64,000 nucleotides of DNA from Clostridium_AM tanneri (GCF_033659955.1 NZ_JARUJP010000015.1:1-64000); one strand, 5' to 3'; counted from the first letter of the stretch, positions 8,261-18,461 are shown. Notes: a model not told the origin generated them from the sequence alone. A program made the numbers and translations.

Positions 8261-8675
8261 TAAAATCCCCCCTATTTTCAATCCATTATATATATTCTAA
8301 AGGAATCAGAATAATACTTAAGATATACTATAAATTCTATATATTACTTAATTTTCCTCCAGTTATTTTAAAAATATTTCAAATTATCAAAAAACTTTTT
8401 AAAAAATTATTATAATAATTTAATCACCAAAAATCTGATTTTTCATATACTAAATATATAAAGAAATAATTTTAGGTTATTAGTGGAAGACTAACTTAAG
8501 CATTAATATTTTATTTGCAATACTCTATTATTTTGTATATATTACCCCCACATAGCTTTTCTTAATTTTCCCTATCACCTCCAAGCTTTAAGTACTGTAT
8601 AGTACTTAAAACCCTATTCTAAATAATTTAGCCTGTATTCTCTCCCCAGTGAATACAGGCTAAGTTTTTTAATTA
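8261..8675. other. intergenic region upstream of livK
   Basis: No coding sequence seen. It contains a 20-bp palindrome TTTAAGTACT-GTAT-AGTACTTAAA-like repeat (arms 8587-8596 and 8601-8610) that could be an operator for the liv operon, and the addB terminator at 8631-8670. No clear -35/-10 pair for livK was found in the AT-rich background. Confidence 0.45.
8631..8670. terminator. terminator downstream of addB
   Basis: Perfect 10-bp stem GCCTGTATTC (8631-8640) / GAATACAGGC (8651-8660). The T-run (TAAGTTTTTT) is on the plus-strand side; on the minus strand, the direction of addB, the tail is only AT-rich. It lies directly after the addB stop. Confidence 0.6.
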
Positions 8676-11600
8676 TTATTTATCACTAACTTTTTCTTCA
8701 ATCTTCTGCCATATCTCTTCATCACTTTTTTCATTCAGAACCCTATACTTATTACCCCTGATGGACGTATCAAACTGACATATGGCTGAATATACACAGT
8801 ACTTACAAGAATCTCTATTTTTACTCTTGCAAGGACTTAAATCTATGTTTCCTTCTAGTATCTCTTCGCAAAGAGAAGCAATAGTATCTTTAACATACTT
8901 TCTTAAAAGCTGAAACTGTTCTAAGGTAGCCACAGAAGATTTAGATTTTGAAATTGTCCCATCTTTTTTTACTGTTACCGGTATAATATCTGAACTTTTT
9001 TCTAGCTCCTTATCCATTTCTCTTATAACCTCTAGGTTATCTAGCAAAAGACCGTTCATCTTTAAACTTTTCATTATTCTTTCTTCTATTTCATTATCTG
9101 ATAACTCCCCATTTACTTTTAGTATTGGATCATCTAGCTTAAAGTAAAAAATCCCCCCTGGTAGAGCTTCCTTATCTATTCTTTCTTCAAGTTCTGTAAG
9201 TATAGCATCTAAATATATCAAGAGTTGCATTTGGAAACCATAGTATACATCAGATAGCTTAAATTCTTTAGCTCCTGATTTATAGTCTATTATTCTTAAG
9301 TAGGTAGCGGCTTCTTCCTTCATATTATCAACTCGATCCACTCTACCAATAAGACTAACAACTTCTCCTGAGTGAAGTTCTACAGAAATAGGAGGAAAGT
9401 CCCCTGAGTTACCAAAGGATAGCTCATAGCCAACAGGTGTAAACCCTCCTCTTTTTATGTGCTCTGTAATAAGCCATACTGACCTAGTAAGTATTCTTTT
9501 TAAACCATTAGTAACATGACCGTATCTTTTTGAACTATTAAGTATTGACCCTGGAATTTTTCTTAAACTTTCATCTACAATTACTGAAACTTTCTCTTCA
9601 CACCATTGCCTATTTATATCATTCCAGTCTAATTCCTCTTCTTTAAGCTGAGATGAGAAATTCTGAAGTATGTTATGCATGAAACTTCCTAAATCTGGTG
9701 ACGTTAAACTATAGACCTTTCTCTCCTTTGCCTTAAGTCCGTATTGTATAAAATATTCAAAGGGACATTCTACAAATTTTTCAAGTCTCGAAACACTTAT
9801 ATTCATATGTTTGCCGTAAAGTTTTCTCACCTTTTTAGTATCTGAGATCTCTGCTTCGTTTTTGTAATTAAAGCCACTTAATACCCTTTGAAGGTTATCA
9901 CTCCATTCCTCATGATTTCTATACCATCTATAAACCTCAAGCCATAGAGGGGTTATATAACTTCCCTCTCTATTCTTCCTAAGGCTTGACACAAACTGAC
10001 TAAAGGTAGCTTTCGGACCAGCTATAGCTCTCATAATATCGTAGTCATCATTTTTTTCCATTAAGCTGCTTTCCTCTTTTAAGTCTGGAAATATCTTTTT
10101 TAGTCTTGATATTACAATGGATGGTCTTTTAGTTTTACCGTCTTCGTCTCCTATTGGATAACTTAACTTTAAATATTTACTGCTCATTGTTAATGTGGTA
10201 TAAACTAAAAATTGTTCTTCAAAAGCTCTGCTTTTTGTATCCTTTACAATTTCCAATCCTCTTTCTCTTAAGCCCTCTCTATCACTGTCTGAAAGCACTC
10301 CTTCTGCAGGAATTACTGCTGGAAAAACTCCATCATTTACTCCAATTATATAAAGAGCATTTATCTCATGACTTTTTAACCTTGTAACACTTCCTACAAG
10401 AACCTGATCAATAGCAGGTGGAATTACGCCTATCTCATATTCTTTAAAGCCTGTAGAAAGAATTTTTGAAAATAGATCAACACTTACAATTTCATCTCCA
10501 ACAATCTCCACTATTTGATCCAGCATATCAACTACTATATCCCATATTTGGTTATATTCATTTGCCTTATCAAGCTCTCCAGCTTCCTTAAATTCTTCAA
10601 TCCAACCTTGAACCTTTTCCGGAATGCCTAGGTTACATAAAAATCTATATAAACCTTCACAACTCTCTCTGCCTCTTTTTCTGCCCTTTATACTGAGACG
10701 TAGATTTATAAGAGGCTCTCTTACTTTTTCTCTTATAGTATTTATTCTTGCTAAAAATTCCTCTTCAGACTGAGATAGTTCATCATCTTCAAAACCATAA
10801 TTCAATCTAAAATCCCATTTTTCCTCCAAGGTCCATCTGTTACCTTTAATACCATTGGAAAGCACATAGTTCTCCAAAATGTCTATTTCTTCATTTTCTA
10901 AGTTTAATAGTCCAGTTTTAAGGTACCTAAATACAGATTCATAAGACCAGTTTCTAGCTAATATTTCTACAGCTGATATTATTAGCACTACAATTGGGTT
11001 ATGGTCTATTTCCCTTTTTTTATCTATAAAGTAGGGTATATTGTATTCTCTAAATACTGCTCTAACTAAACTCTCATAGCCATCTAGGTCACCACTTACC
11101 ACTGCAATGTCTTTAAATCTAAATCCTTTATCCCTGCAAAGAGTAACTATATCCCTTGCTGTTTCCTCTATCTCAACATATTTATTTAAAGCTTTAAGGA
11201 TATGTATATCCGCAGTTTCTCCTTTGCAAGCTTTATAAGGATAAGAAAATAGGTGAGCTTCTAAATGCTGAAGTTCATTGCTATCTTTAAATCTATAACA
11301 AGGACTACATTTTAAAGCTAAGGGTTTTTCATATTTTACATTATTATTTTTCACTAGTTCTAAAAGCCTTTTTTCAGTGATTTTAGTTTGAGAAAATACA
11401 TCAGTGTTATCTACTACACCATCCTTTGTTAAATCATCTTCACATAGAGTTATGCTAACTCTCTTAGCCTTCCTTAAAAGTTTTTCCAAAATACAATATT
11501 GTTGTGGTGTAAAGCTAGAAAACTCATCTACCCAAATTTCTGCTTCATCAAATATGGGACACTTATCCAACTTCTCTATTAGCATGGTTAACTCGTCTTC

Positions 11601-12128
11601 TTCATCTATGTATTTTTCATGCAGTGTTTTTTCAAACTGATTAAAGATTAAAGTTATATCCTCAAGCTTATTTCTCAAATATTGATTTTCTATCCTCTCT
11701 GCAGTGCTCTTTAGAGTATCTGTGGTTATATTGTATCTTTTAAATTCAGTTATAATATCAGAAACTGTAGTAATAAACCCTTGCTTTTTAGCTGCCTTTG
11801 AAAAAACTTTAAATTTATCATTGTTTTGCTCCATTATTCTATGAATAAGCATACTTTTCCCTGCATTGTTTATATGCTGTCTAGTTAGTCCTCCTACCTC
11901 GTTGAAGACAATGTGAGCCATTCTTTTAAAACTCAGAACCTGCGCTTTAAGCATTCCTTCTTCTCCAACGGCCTTTATAAGGTTTTTCTGAGCTTGAAAG
12001 GAGAACTGCTCCGGCACTAAGAGTATTAGAGGATCAGCACACCCCTCTTCTATTCTCTTTTTTATACTATTTAAACAATAATGGCTTTTACCACTGCCTG
12101 CTCTTCCGTATATAAATTTTAATCCCAC
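8676..12128 (-). CDS. addB: ATP-dependent helicase/nuclease subunit B AddB
   Basis: Subunit of the AddAB (RecBCD-type) recombination enzyme that processes DNA double-strand ends and recognises chi. 1150 aa, normal length. P-loop GRAGSGKS at residues 8-15; C-terminal RecB-type nuclease domain with GSFMHNIL, GRVDRVD, IIDYKSG and QMQLLIYL; iron-sulfur cluster cysteines at ECPFEYF and in the C-x2-C-x5-C set DSCKYCVYSAIC. GTG start with GGAGG 9 nt upstream. Unusually, no addA follows: the gene ends at a terminator and the next gene is livK. AddA must lie elsewhere or be missing. Confidence 0.93.
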   Translation of the reverse strand: MGLKFIYGRAGSGKSHYCLNSIKKRIEEGCADPLILLVPEQFSFQAQKNLIKAVGEEGMLKAQVLSFKRMAHIVFNEVGGLTRQHINNAGKSMLIHRIMEQNNDKFKVFSKAAKKQGFITTVSDIITEFKRYNITTDTLKSTAERIENQYLRNKLEDITLIFNQFEKTLHEKYIDEEDELTMLIEKLDKCPIFDEAEIWVDEFSSFTPQQYCILEKLLRKAKRVSITLCEDDLTKDGVVDNTDVFSQTKITEKRLLELVKNNNVKYEKPLALKCSPCYRFKDSNELQHLEAHLFSYPYKACKGETADIHILKALNKYVEIEETARDIVTLCRDKGFRFKDIAVVSGDLDGYESLVRAVFREYNIPYFIDKKREIDHNPIVVLIISAVEILARNWSYESVFRYLKTGLLNLENEEIDILENYVLSNGIKGNRWTLEEKWDFRLNYGFEDDELSQSEEEFLARINTIREKVREPLINLRLSIKGRKRGRESCEGLYRFLCNLGIPEKVQGWIEEFKEAGELDKANEYNQIWDIVVDMLDQIVEIVGDEIVSVDLFSKILSTGFKEYEIGVIPPAIDQVLVGSVTRLKSHEINALYIIGVNDGVFPAVIPAEGVLSDSDREGLRERGLEIVKDTKSRAFEEQFLVYTTLTMSSKYLKLSYPIGDEDGKTKRPSIVISRLKKIFPDLKEESSLMEKNDDYDIMRAIAGPKATFSQFVSSLRKNREGSYITPLWLEVYRWYRNHEEWSDNLQRVLSGFNYKNEAEISDTKKVRKLYGKHMNISVSRLEKFVECPFEYFIQYGLKAKERKVYSLTSPDLGSFMHNILQNFSSQLKEEELDWNDINRQWCEEKVSVIVDESLRKIPGSILNSSKRYGHVTNGLKRILTRSVWLITEHIKRGGFTPVGYELSFGNSGDFPPISVELHSGEVVSLIGRVDRVDNMKEEAATYLRIIDYKSGAKEFKLSDVYYGFQMQLLIYLDAILTELEERIDKEALPGGIFYFKLDDPILKVNGELSDNEIEERIMKSLKMNGLLLDNLEVIREMDKELEKSSDIIPVTVKKDGTISKSKSSVATLEQFQLLRKYVKDTIASLCEEILEGNIDLSPCKSKNRDSCKYCVYSAICQFDTSIRGNKYRVLNEKSDEEIWQKIEEKVSDK

Positions 12129-12247
12129 CTGTTTTGCCTCCCAACAATCTTGTTTCTATAAGTATTAATAATATTATACTCTAAAATTCACCACAGCACT
12201 TTTATTAATTTATAAGTAAACTAAAACATCATTCTTTTGTTAAGCAC

Positions 12248-12284
12248 AAAAGCAGAGCATGTAATTTTTGCTCTGCTTTTTTCA
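12248..12284. terminator. terminator of the glycogen-type operon
   Basis: 11-bp stem AAAAGCAGAGC (12248-12258) / GCTCTGCTTTT (12270-12280), placed right after the minus-strand stop at 12285. T-tracts flank it on both strands. Confidence 0.65.
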
Positions 12285-14741
12285 TTAAACACTACTTTTC
12301 TCTTCTTCAGTTATTATTTCTATTCTTTCTAAAAGTTCTTCTGTGAGTTTCATCAATTCATCTGAATCCTTTGACTCCGCATAAACCCTGCAAAGCGGCT
12401 CCTCTGCATCTGGTAAAACTAGAGCCCATCCCCCTTCATAATTCAGTTTAACACCTTCTATTAAATCTACTGACTTAGAATTATTCTCCTCTATCAGATT
12501 TCTCATTAATCTTCCCTTCATGTTCCATGGACATTTTACTTCTTTTTTAGCTATATGGTACTTAGGAATTTGTGCTAGTATACTTGAAAGAGGAAGATTA
12601 CTTGAAGCCATTAAATTAAGGATTAATGCACATACGCTTATGCTGTCTAAGGTCATTAAATAAGCAGTAATTATTTCCCTTTTACTTATATTTTTTTCAT
12701 TCTTTAGTAAAGTATCAATGATACATTTTTGTGATGTTTTAGTTCTTATAAACTTACACCCGCACATTTCAGCTACTTGCTCCATTGTTGACGAAGCGGT
12801 AACGGGCACGACTAAAGTTTTAATATTTGAAGACTTTAACATAACAAGGGCATTTACTGCATCAAATAGCTCATCCTTTATTATATTACCTTTCTCATCT
12901 ACTAACACTGCCTCTTCACACTGATCATCAATTTTTATTCCCAGATTAGCATTGTTCTCAACTACTTCTCTTTTCAATCCTAAAAGATTATTATATTCAT
13001 CATAAACCTTAACATTTACCCTAAGCTCCTGGAGCAGGTCTTTAACTATTCCTAGTACCATAGGATTTTTAATACTTAGAATAACTTTATATTTTTGATT
13101 TCTTATATTGTGAACTCCTAATATATTTATAAGCTGTCTTGTATAGTACTCTAAGCAGTTGTACATATGGTTTATCTGTTTAAAAGTATCTGTTTTCACT
13201 CTTCTGAAATCTTCTCTTATAAAACTATTTTCAATTTTTCTTTTTAAATTTTTATCTATATCAAGCCCTTTTCCGTCCATAAATACTATATGAACCTTTT
13301 CAGCATTATCACTATCTATTGAAACATGAATGCCGCCTTGTGCTCCAAAGAACATAGTAGCCTGCCTGGTTAAAGCTCTCGGCATTCTCTTTAAATCAAG
13401 AACCTCCATTCCCATAGACTGCAGTCCTGTAGCAAGAGAATACTTAAACATCTGGGAAGCACCATTATCACAACAAGCTATAGCAACCTTTGAATCTGCT
13501 TTTAACAAAGATCCATAGGCAGATCCAAGCTTTGACACAAATTCTGGTGTTATATCTACGTTAACCTCTCCAGTTATGCCTCTCTTACCAAATAAAGAAC
13601 TTGATAACTTTTCACCCCAAATTACATTTTCTTTAACCACAGTACTAGCTTCAATCACTTTATTAGGCCATATTTTAATCCCTGGTTTGATAAGAGCCCT
13701 TTCCTTTACCAGAGTATCATCTCCAACCGTTGCTTCTTCAAAAACTGAAGCCTTTGCCTCTAATTGAACCTTCTTGCAAAGAATAGCCCCTCTTACCTGA
13801 GCATTTTCTCCTACATAACAATTATCAAAGACCACACTTCTTTTAATAGTTCCATTGCTAGATATTATGTTATTTTTACCTAGAACGGTATAAGGTCCTA
13901 TCTTTGCTCCACTATAAATTTTTGTTCCACTGCCTATATAAACTGGTGTAGATATTTCAGCTTCTTCACTGATTTCGCAATTCTCACCACGCCATATGCC
14001 GTCTTTATATTTTTCTCCTTTTATTTTTACTTTTACTAATCCTTTTAATATATCAAAATGGCATCTTATATACTGTTCAATATTACCGATATCGCACCAA
14101 TACCCCTCTGCTACATAGCCAAACATAGGCTTTTTATCATTTAAAAGTAATGGAAATAGGTCGTTGCTAAAGTCAAACTTCTGATTTTGTTCAAAATAAC
14201 TAAATATTTCTGGTTCAAGTATATATATCCCCGTATTAGCTTTATCACTAAAAACTTCGCTCCAGCTTGGTTTTTCAAGAAATCCCTTTATTCTTCCATT
14301 ATTATCTGTCACAACTACACCAAATTCAAGCGGTACCGCCACTTCTTTTAATACTAAAGTAGCTATAGAATTATTTTGTTTGTGGAAAGCAATAGCCTTA
14401 GATAAATCTATATCTGTTAAGGCATCCCCACTTATAACAATAAAGGTGTCATTTAGGAAGCATTCTGCATTTTTAACACTACCTGCAGTACCTAAAGGCA
14501 TTTCTTCTATAAAGTACTTTATATTTACTCCAAAATCTCTTCCATCACCAAAGTAATTCATAATTTCATCTGGCAGATATTGAAGTGTTACGCCTATATC
14601 AGTTATTCCACTATTCTTTAAAAGTTCTACAGCATATTCCATAACAGGCTTATCCATAATAGGCATCATAGGTTTTGGTATATTGCAAGTCAATGGTCTT
14701 AATCTTGTGCCTTCTCCTCCTGCCATTATAATAGCTTTCAT
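12285..14741 (-). CDS. sugar-1-phosphate nucleotidyltransferase fused to a degenerate phosphomannomutase-like domain
   Basis: 818-aa fusion. Residues 1-230 are a nucleotidyltransferase (MAGGEGTRLRPLT at residue 7, IPKPMMPI, GDALTDID, GFLEKPSW), followed by a left-handed beta-helix (~250-370), as in mannose-1-phosphate guanylyltransferases and ADP-glucose pyrophosphorylases. Residues ~375-810 align in layout with alpha-D-phosphohexomutases, but each catalytic loop has decayed: the phosphoserine loop reads GGIHVSIDSDN, the metal loop DGDxDR reads DDQCEE, and the phosphate loop ends PDAEEPLCRVY. The mutase half is therefore probably inactive and regulatory or structural. It lies 16 nt after the GT4 synthase gene, so it likely supplies that enzyme's nucleotide sugar; whether GDP-mannose or ADP-/UDP-glucose is made cannot be told from sequence. 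Confidence 0.85.
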   Translation of the reverse strand: MKAIIMAGGEGTRLRPLTCNIPKPMMPIMDKPVMEYAVELLKNSGITDIGVTLQYLPDEIMNYFGDGRDFGVNIKYFIEEMPLGTAGSVKNAECFLNDTFIVISGDALTDIDLSKAIAFHKQNNSIATLVLKEVAVPLEFGVVVTDNNGRIKGFLEKPSWSEVFSDKANTGIYILEPEIFSYFEQNQKFDFSNDLFPLLLNDKKPMFGYVAEGYWCDIGNIEQYIRCHFDILKGLVKVKIKGEKYKDGIWRGENCEISEEAEISTPVYIGSGTKIYSGAKIGPYTVLGKNNIISSNGTIKRSVVFDNCYVGENAQVRGAILCKKVQLEAKASVFEEATVGDDTLVKERALIKPGIKIWPNKVIEASTVVKENVIWGEKLSSSLFGKRGITGEVNVDITPEFVSKLGSAYGSLLKADSKVAIACCDNGASQMFKYSLATGLQSMGMEVLDLKRMPRALTRQATMFFGAQGGIHVSIDSDNAEKVHIVFMDGKGLDIDKNLKRKIENSFIREDFRRVKTDTFKQINHMYNCLEYYTRQLINILGVHNIRNQKYKVILSIKNPMVLGIVKDLLQELRVNVKVYDEYNNLLGLKREVVENNANLGIKIDDQCEEAVLVDEKGNIIKDELFDAVNALVMLKSSNIKTLVVPVTASSTMEQVAEMCGCKFIRTKTSQKCIIDTLLKNEKNISKREIITAYLMTLDSISVCALILNLMASSNLPLSSILAQIPKYHIAKKEVKCPWNMKGRLMRNLIEENNSKSVDLIEGVKLNYEGGWALVLPDAEEPLCRVYAESKDSDELMKLTEELLERIEIITEEEKSSV

Positions 14742-14757
14742 AAACTCTCATCCCCTC

Positions 14758-16182
14758 TTAAACATCATAATTAAAATCTATGTCTCTTGCTCCAAAAGCT
14801 GCCTCAAAACTCTTCTCAGTAGTCTCCTTCATCTTATTCTCTATTTTATCCTTAGCATTAATAATACTATCTTCTGTTTCTATAGCCTTTGAAGGTATAC
14901 TATCTACCTCATCTAGCGTAACATTTGATTTAATTCTTAGGTTTCCCCTTAGCTTCTGAATAGTATATACCTTTCTCTCTTTGGTGCCTTTTATCTCCCA
15001 TTCAGTTCCTTTAGTTTCCTCTCTAACCCAGTTATACATAGCTGCTGTAGTTTCAGCTACTTTGCTCCATGTGTAGTTTTCATATACTGTTTTTAAAGCA
15101 TTTTCTCTAAGATCCTTTGAAATTTCCTCATCATATAGAAGTGTAGTTATATTATCTGCTATACTTTCAGAAGATCCATTAATAGTCTTTAATCCATTTA
15201 TTCTATGCTGTACTATTTCCCCAAGACCACCGGTATCAGAAACCACTACTGGACAGCCTGCTGCCATAGCCTCTAGCGCTACTATGCCAAAGGGTTCGTA
15301 AAGAGATGGAAATACTGCTGCATTAGCTACCCTATAAAGTTTATCTCGATCTTCATCACTCATGTATCCAGTAAATAGAACCTTATCCTCTATCCCCATC
15401 TGTCCTACCCTGCTTTTCAATTCTTCTGTCATTGGTCCTGTTCCCGCTATAACAATCTTGGTGTTATTATACCTGTTAATTATTAAAGGAGCGGCCTCTA
15501 TAAGAAGATGTATTCCTTTTTCAAATACGTGCCTTCCTATGTAGAAAACTATCTTTTCTTCATCTCTAGCATAGTTCCTTCTAAAATTCAACCAATCAAA
15601 ATCAAAATTGAACTTCTCTGGTTCTACTCCATTTGGAATAACCCAAATTTTTTCCCAAGGTACTGCAAATAAGTCACTTACTTGATGTCTCATATAGTTA
15701 CTGCACGCTACTGTCTTCCAAGACTCATAAGTTAGAAGCCATTCAGTGGAAGATATGTATCTCTGCATATCTGTTCTTATACCACCGTTTCTGCCATATT
15801 CTGTGGCATGAATAGTACATACCATTGGAGTTTTAAAGGACCATTTTAAACTTTTAGCACTATAGGCTGATAGCCAATCATGAGCATGTATCATATGGAA
15901 TTTTCCCTTTGCCATGATAAGTCTTGTAGCCTCTTCTATCATTGCGAAATTAAGCTGCATAACCCATTTTGTAAAGTCATTAGTATCTATTTTATAAGGT
16001 GTAACCCTATGCACAAAAACTCCCTTGTCATTTTCCTCTACAGGAGCTGTTCCCTCCTCACAGGTAATAACATGTATTTCATGTCCCATATTGCTTAAGG
16101 CATGAGATAAATAGTAGACATGGTTAGATAATCCCCCTACATTTTTTGGCGGGTATTCCCAAGAAAGCATAAATATCTTCAT
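14758..16182 (-). CDS. GT4-family glycosyltransferase, likely glycogen synthase
   Basis: 474-aa retaining glycosyltransferase with the GT-B fold. N terminus MKIFMLSWEYPPKNVGGLS (nucleotide-sugar loop), HAHDWLSA, IPNGVEPEKF, and the C-terminal acceptor/donor motif EPFGIVALEAMAAGCPVVVSD with the E-x7-E pair. It resembles the short archaeal/thermophile-type glycogen synthases rather than GT5 GlgA. ATG 16182 is chosen because GGGGG lies about 10 nt upstream; the longer ORF from 16284 adds 34 unlike residues. It sits between the alpha-glucan phosphorylase gene and the nucleotidyltransferase gene, which supports a role in alpha-glucan synthesis. The exact donor is unproven. Confidence 0.85.
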   Translation of the reverse strand: MKIFMLSWEYPPKNVGGLSNHVYYLSHALSNMGHEIHVITCEEGTAPVEENDKGVFVHRVTPYKIDTNDFTKWVMQLNFAMIEEATRLIMAKGKFHMIHAHDWLSAYSAKSLKWSFKTPMVCTIHATEYGRNGGIRTDMQRYISSTEWLLTYESWKTVACSNYMRHQVSDLFAVPWEKIWVIPNGVEPEKFNFDFDWLNFRRNYARDEEKIVFYIGRHVFEKGIHLLIEAAPLIINRYNNTKIVIAGTGPMTEELKSRVGQMGIEDKVLFTGYMSDEDRDKLYRVANAAVFPSLYEPFGIVALEAMAAGCPVVVSDTGGLGEIVQHRINGLKTINGSSESIADNITTLLYDEEISKDLRENALKTVYENYTWSKVAETTAAMYNWVREETKGTEWEIKGTKERKVYTIQKLRGNLRIKSNVTLDEVDSIPSKAIETEDSIINAKDKIENKMKETTEKSFEAAFGARDIDFNYDV

Positions 16183-16312
16183 TTCTAAATCCCCCTGAAA
16201 CTTTAGTTTAAATTTATAATATTTTTTAAATAACTTATTTATGAGAGGAAAGGAGAGACTATTTTCTTCCCTTACCTCTTGCATTCTATTCTTTATTGAA
16301 TTTTTTGTGACA

Positions 16313-17920
16313 TTATTTATATAACTTTTCGTAATATTCCTTTATCATTCTGTCTGCTGAATACCTATCAACCATTCCATTTATAGCTGCTGCCATCATA
16401 TCAGTCCATCTTTTGCGGTCATTATAGTAGGTCTTTAATACCTTGTTAAATAATACATCATATAAACTTTCTGCATCATGCTTATCTTGAAGTTTTATGT
16501 CGTCAGAAACAAAGCCTCCTCCTATCTGCCAACCGGTAACTTCATCCCAGCAAGCTTCAGGCCACCAACCATCAAGGGTACTTAAGTTCAGAACACCATT
16601 GATTGCAGCCTTCATACCAGAAGTTCCACAGGCCTCCTTAGTGACCCTAGGATTATTAAGCCACACATCTACTCCTCTAGTAAGAAGTAAAGCTTTATTC
16701 ATATTATAGTTATCTAAAAACACTACGGAATTTGGGTATTTTTTTTCTATACTTAGAATGTGTTTTATTATTTCTTTACCTGAAAAATCTAAAGGATGGG
16801 CCTTTGTAGATATTATTATCTGTACATCTCCAGTGCTTAATAGAGGTGCTATTTTTTCTTCATCTGTGAATATTAAATCTCCTCTTTTATAAGGAGCAGC
16901 TCTTCTTGCAAATCCAATTAATAACTTGTTTTTATCTAATTTTATACCTTTTTCTTCTTCTATAAAATCTATAAGTTTTTCTTTGTTATCCATGTGGTAG
17001 TTCCAAAGATTCTCTCCTCGTCTGCAGGCATCAATTAGTACTTTATCTCCCCAGGTTCCTAGGTGTACTCCGTTAGTAATACTAATTATTTCACTTCTTC
17101 TATCAATAGATTTCCACATTTCATTAGCAGTTCTCCCATGAAGCATTGATACTGCATTAGATTTTTTCGATAATCTAAGTCCTGCAGCTGTCATATTGAA
17201 GGGCTCTCCTCCTATTTCTTTAACTAAATATTTATCAAGACCGTTAAAAGCTCCCATATACTCTAATATATTAAGACTGTGAAACTCATTTCCTTCCCAA
17301 ACCGGTGTGTGTGTTGTAAAAACAATTTCCTTTCTTGATTCATTCCATGCGTCATAAGGATTATATCCTCTTTCCCTTTTTTCTCTTATGAGCTCAAATC
17401 CTGCGAAAATTGCATGACCTTCATTGAAATGAAAAATATCAACATTTTTATTTAACGCTCTTAAAGCTCTTATTCCCCCTATGCCAAGAATCATTTCCTG
17501 AGCTATTCTTTCTTCCTCAAACCATCCATATAATTGACCTGTTATCCACCTATCTGCATTTTCTGGCAAATCTGTATCTAAAAGATATAGTTCCGAATTT
17601 CCATAACAATCAACCTTCCATACCTTACAGCAGACATCTCGACCTCTTATATTAACCTTTATTTTAACGCCAGTATCCTGCAAAAAATCATACTCATTAT
17701 TATAAAAAGAATCTACAATCCTTCCATCTTTATCGATGTGTTGTTCTACATAACCCTGCTTCCACTTTATCCCTACTCCTACCACTGGTAAGTTATTTTC
17801 TTTAGCAGCTTTTAGATAATCTCCTGCAAGTATACCAAGACCTCCAGCATAAATCTTAAAGCTTGGATCCAAACCAAATTCCATGGAAAAATATGCAACC
17901 TTTGGATTACTATTTTGCAT
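16313..17920 (-). CDS. alpha-glucan (glycogen/maltodextrin) phosphorylase, short GT35 type
   Basis: Releases glucose-1-phosphate from alpha-1,4-glucan using PLP and phosphate in the cytoplasm. About 535 aa, the short form lacking long animal/E. coli insertions. Motifs: VAYFSMEFGL and YAGGLGILAGDYLK at the N terminus, FHFNEGHA, FTTHTPVWEGN, ITNGVHLGTW, FARRAAPYKRGDL, and the PLP-binding region EACGTSGMKAAINGVLNLS. ATG 17920 has AAGGAG 11 nt upstream; a GTG four codons earlier abuts that RBS and is unlikely. First gene of a three-gene operon whose products form a glycogen turnover cycle. Confidence 0.9.
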   Translation of the reverse strand: MQNSNPKVAYFSMEFGLDPSFKIYAGGLGILAGDYLKAAKENNLPVVGVGIKWKQGYVEQHIDKDGRIVDSFYNNEYDFLQDTGVKIKVNIRGRDVCCKVWKVDCYGNSELYLLDTDLPENADRWITGQLYGWFEEERIAQEMILGIGGIRALRALNKNVDIFHFNEGHAIFAGFELIREKRERGYNPYDAWNESRKEIVFTTHTPVWEGNEFHSLNILEYMGAFNGLDKYLVKEIGGEPFNMTAAGLRLSKKSNAVSMLHGRTANEMWKSIDRRSEIISITNGVHLGTWGDKVLIDACRRGENLWNYHMDNKEKLIDFIEEEKGIKLDKNKLLIGFARRAAPYKRGDLIFTDEEKIAPLLSTGDVQIIISTKAHPLDFSGKEIIKHILSIEKKYPNSVVFLDNYNMNKALLLTRGVDVWLNNPRVTKEACGTSGMKAAINGVLNLSTLDGWWPEACWDEVTGWQIGGGFVSDDIKLQDKHDAESLYDVLFNKVLKTYYNDRKRWTDMMAAAINGMVDRYSADRMIKEYYEKLYK

Positions 17921-17989
17921 TCTTATAACCACTCCTTATGCTACTATTTTTTATGAATTATTTTCCATTTATTTATAGCCATATACATA

Positions 17990-18017
17990 ATTATAAAGAT
18001 TTTATTCCCAAAATCAA
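17990..18017 (-). promoter_or_regulatory. possible promoter of the glycogen-type operon
   Basis: Minus-strand TTGATT (18012-18017), 16-nt spacer, TATAAT (17990-17995), about 70 nt before the phosphorylase start. The only good -35/-10 pair seen in this AT-rich region. Confidence 0.45.
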
Positions 18018-18461
18018 CCATTTTTGCGATATTTTCTTTTATATTTCTTTAAAATAGACTTTTATACTTAAATAAGACTTAATATATTTTAATTGCTTCA
18101 TTTTTCTCTTAATTGCTCATTTTTATACCGATGTATATTTACAATATATGACTATTTTTTTTAGCACTTTATGTTTTTTATTGATATATAATAGAGTTTT
18201 TTATCCTGTAAACGTTATGTAAAAATACTGAAATATGAAAGTTTATTTTCTAAACATAATCATTTAGCTTGAAATATATAAAAATAATACAGTGTATCTT
18301 ATATTGTGATTATAGTTATCTTTTTTCGACTACTATATCTATAATAGGAAATGCAAGTTTTCCACCACAAAATAATAGAATATTGGTTTCTCCTAATCTG
18401 TTCTTTTATAAACTCCAGCTAATTTTCTTATGTTGCTCTTATGGTTATATTTACTGTAAAT
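18018..18461. other. intergenic AT-rich region, nothing recognised
   Basis: About 440 nt without a credible gene or strong RNA structure. Both neighbouring genes are on the minus strand, so this is upstream DNA of the phosphorylase operon. Confidence 0.5.

Noticed and set aside
8587..8610. 20-bp AGTACT palindrome as a definite riboswitch or T-box for the liv operon
   Set aside because: Only a short inverted repeat is present; no T-box specifier/antiterminator motif or riboswitch core was found.
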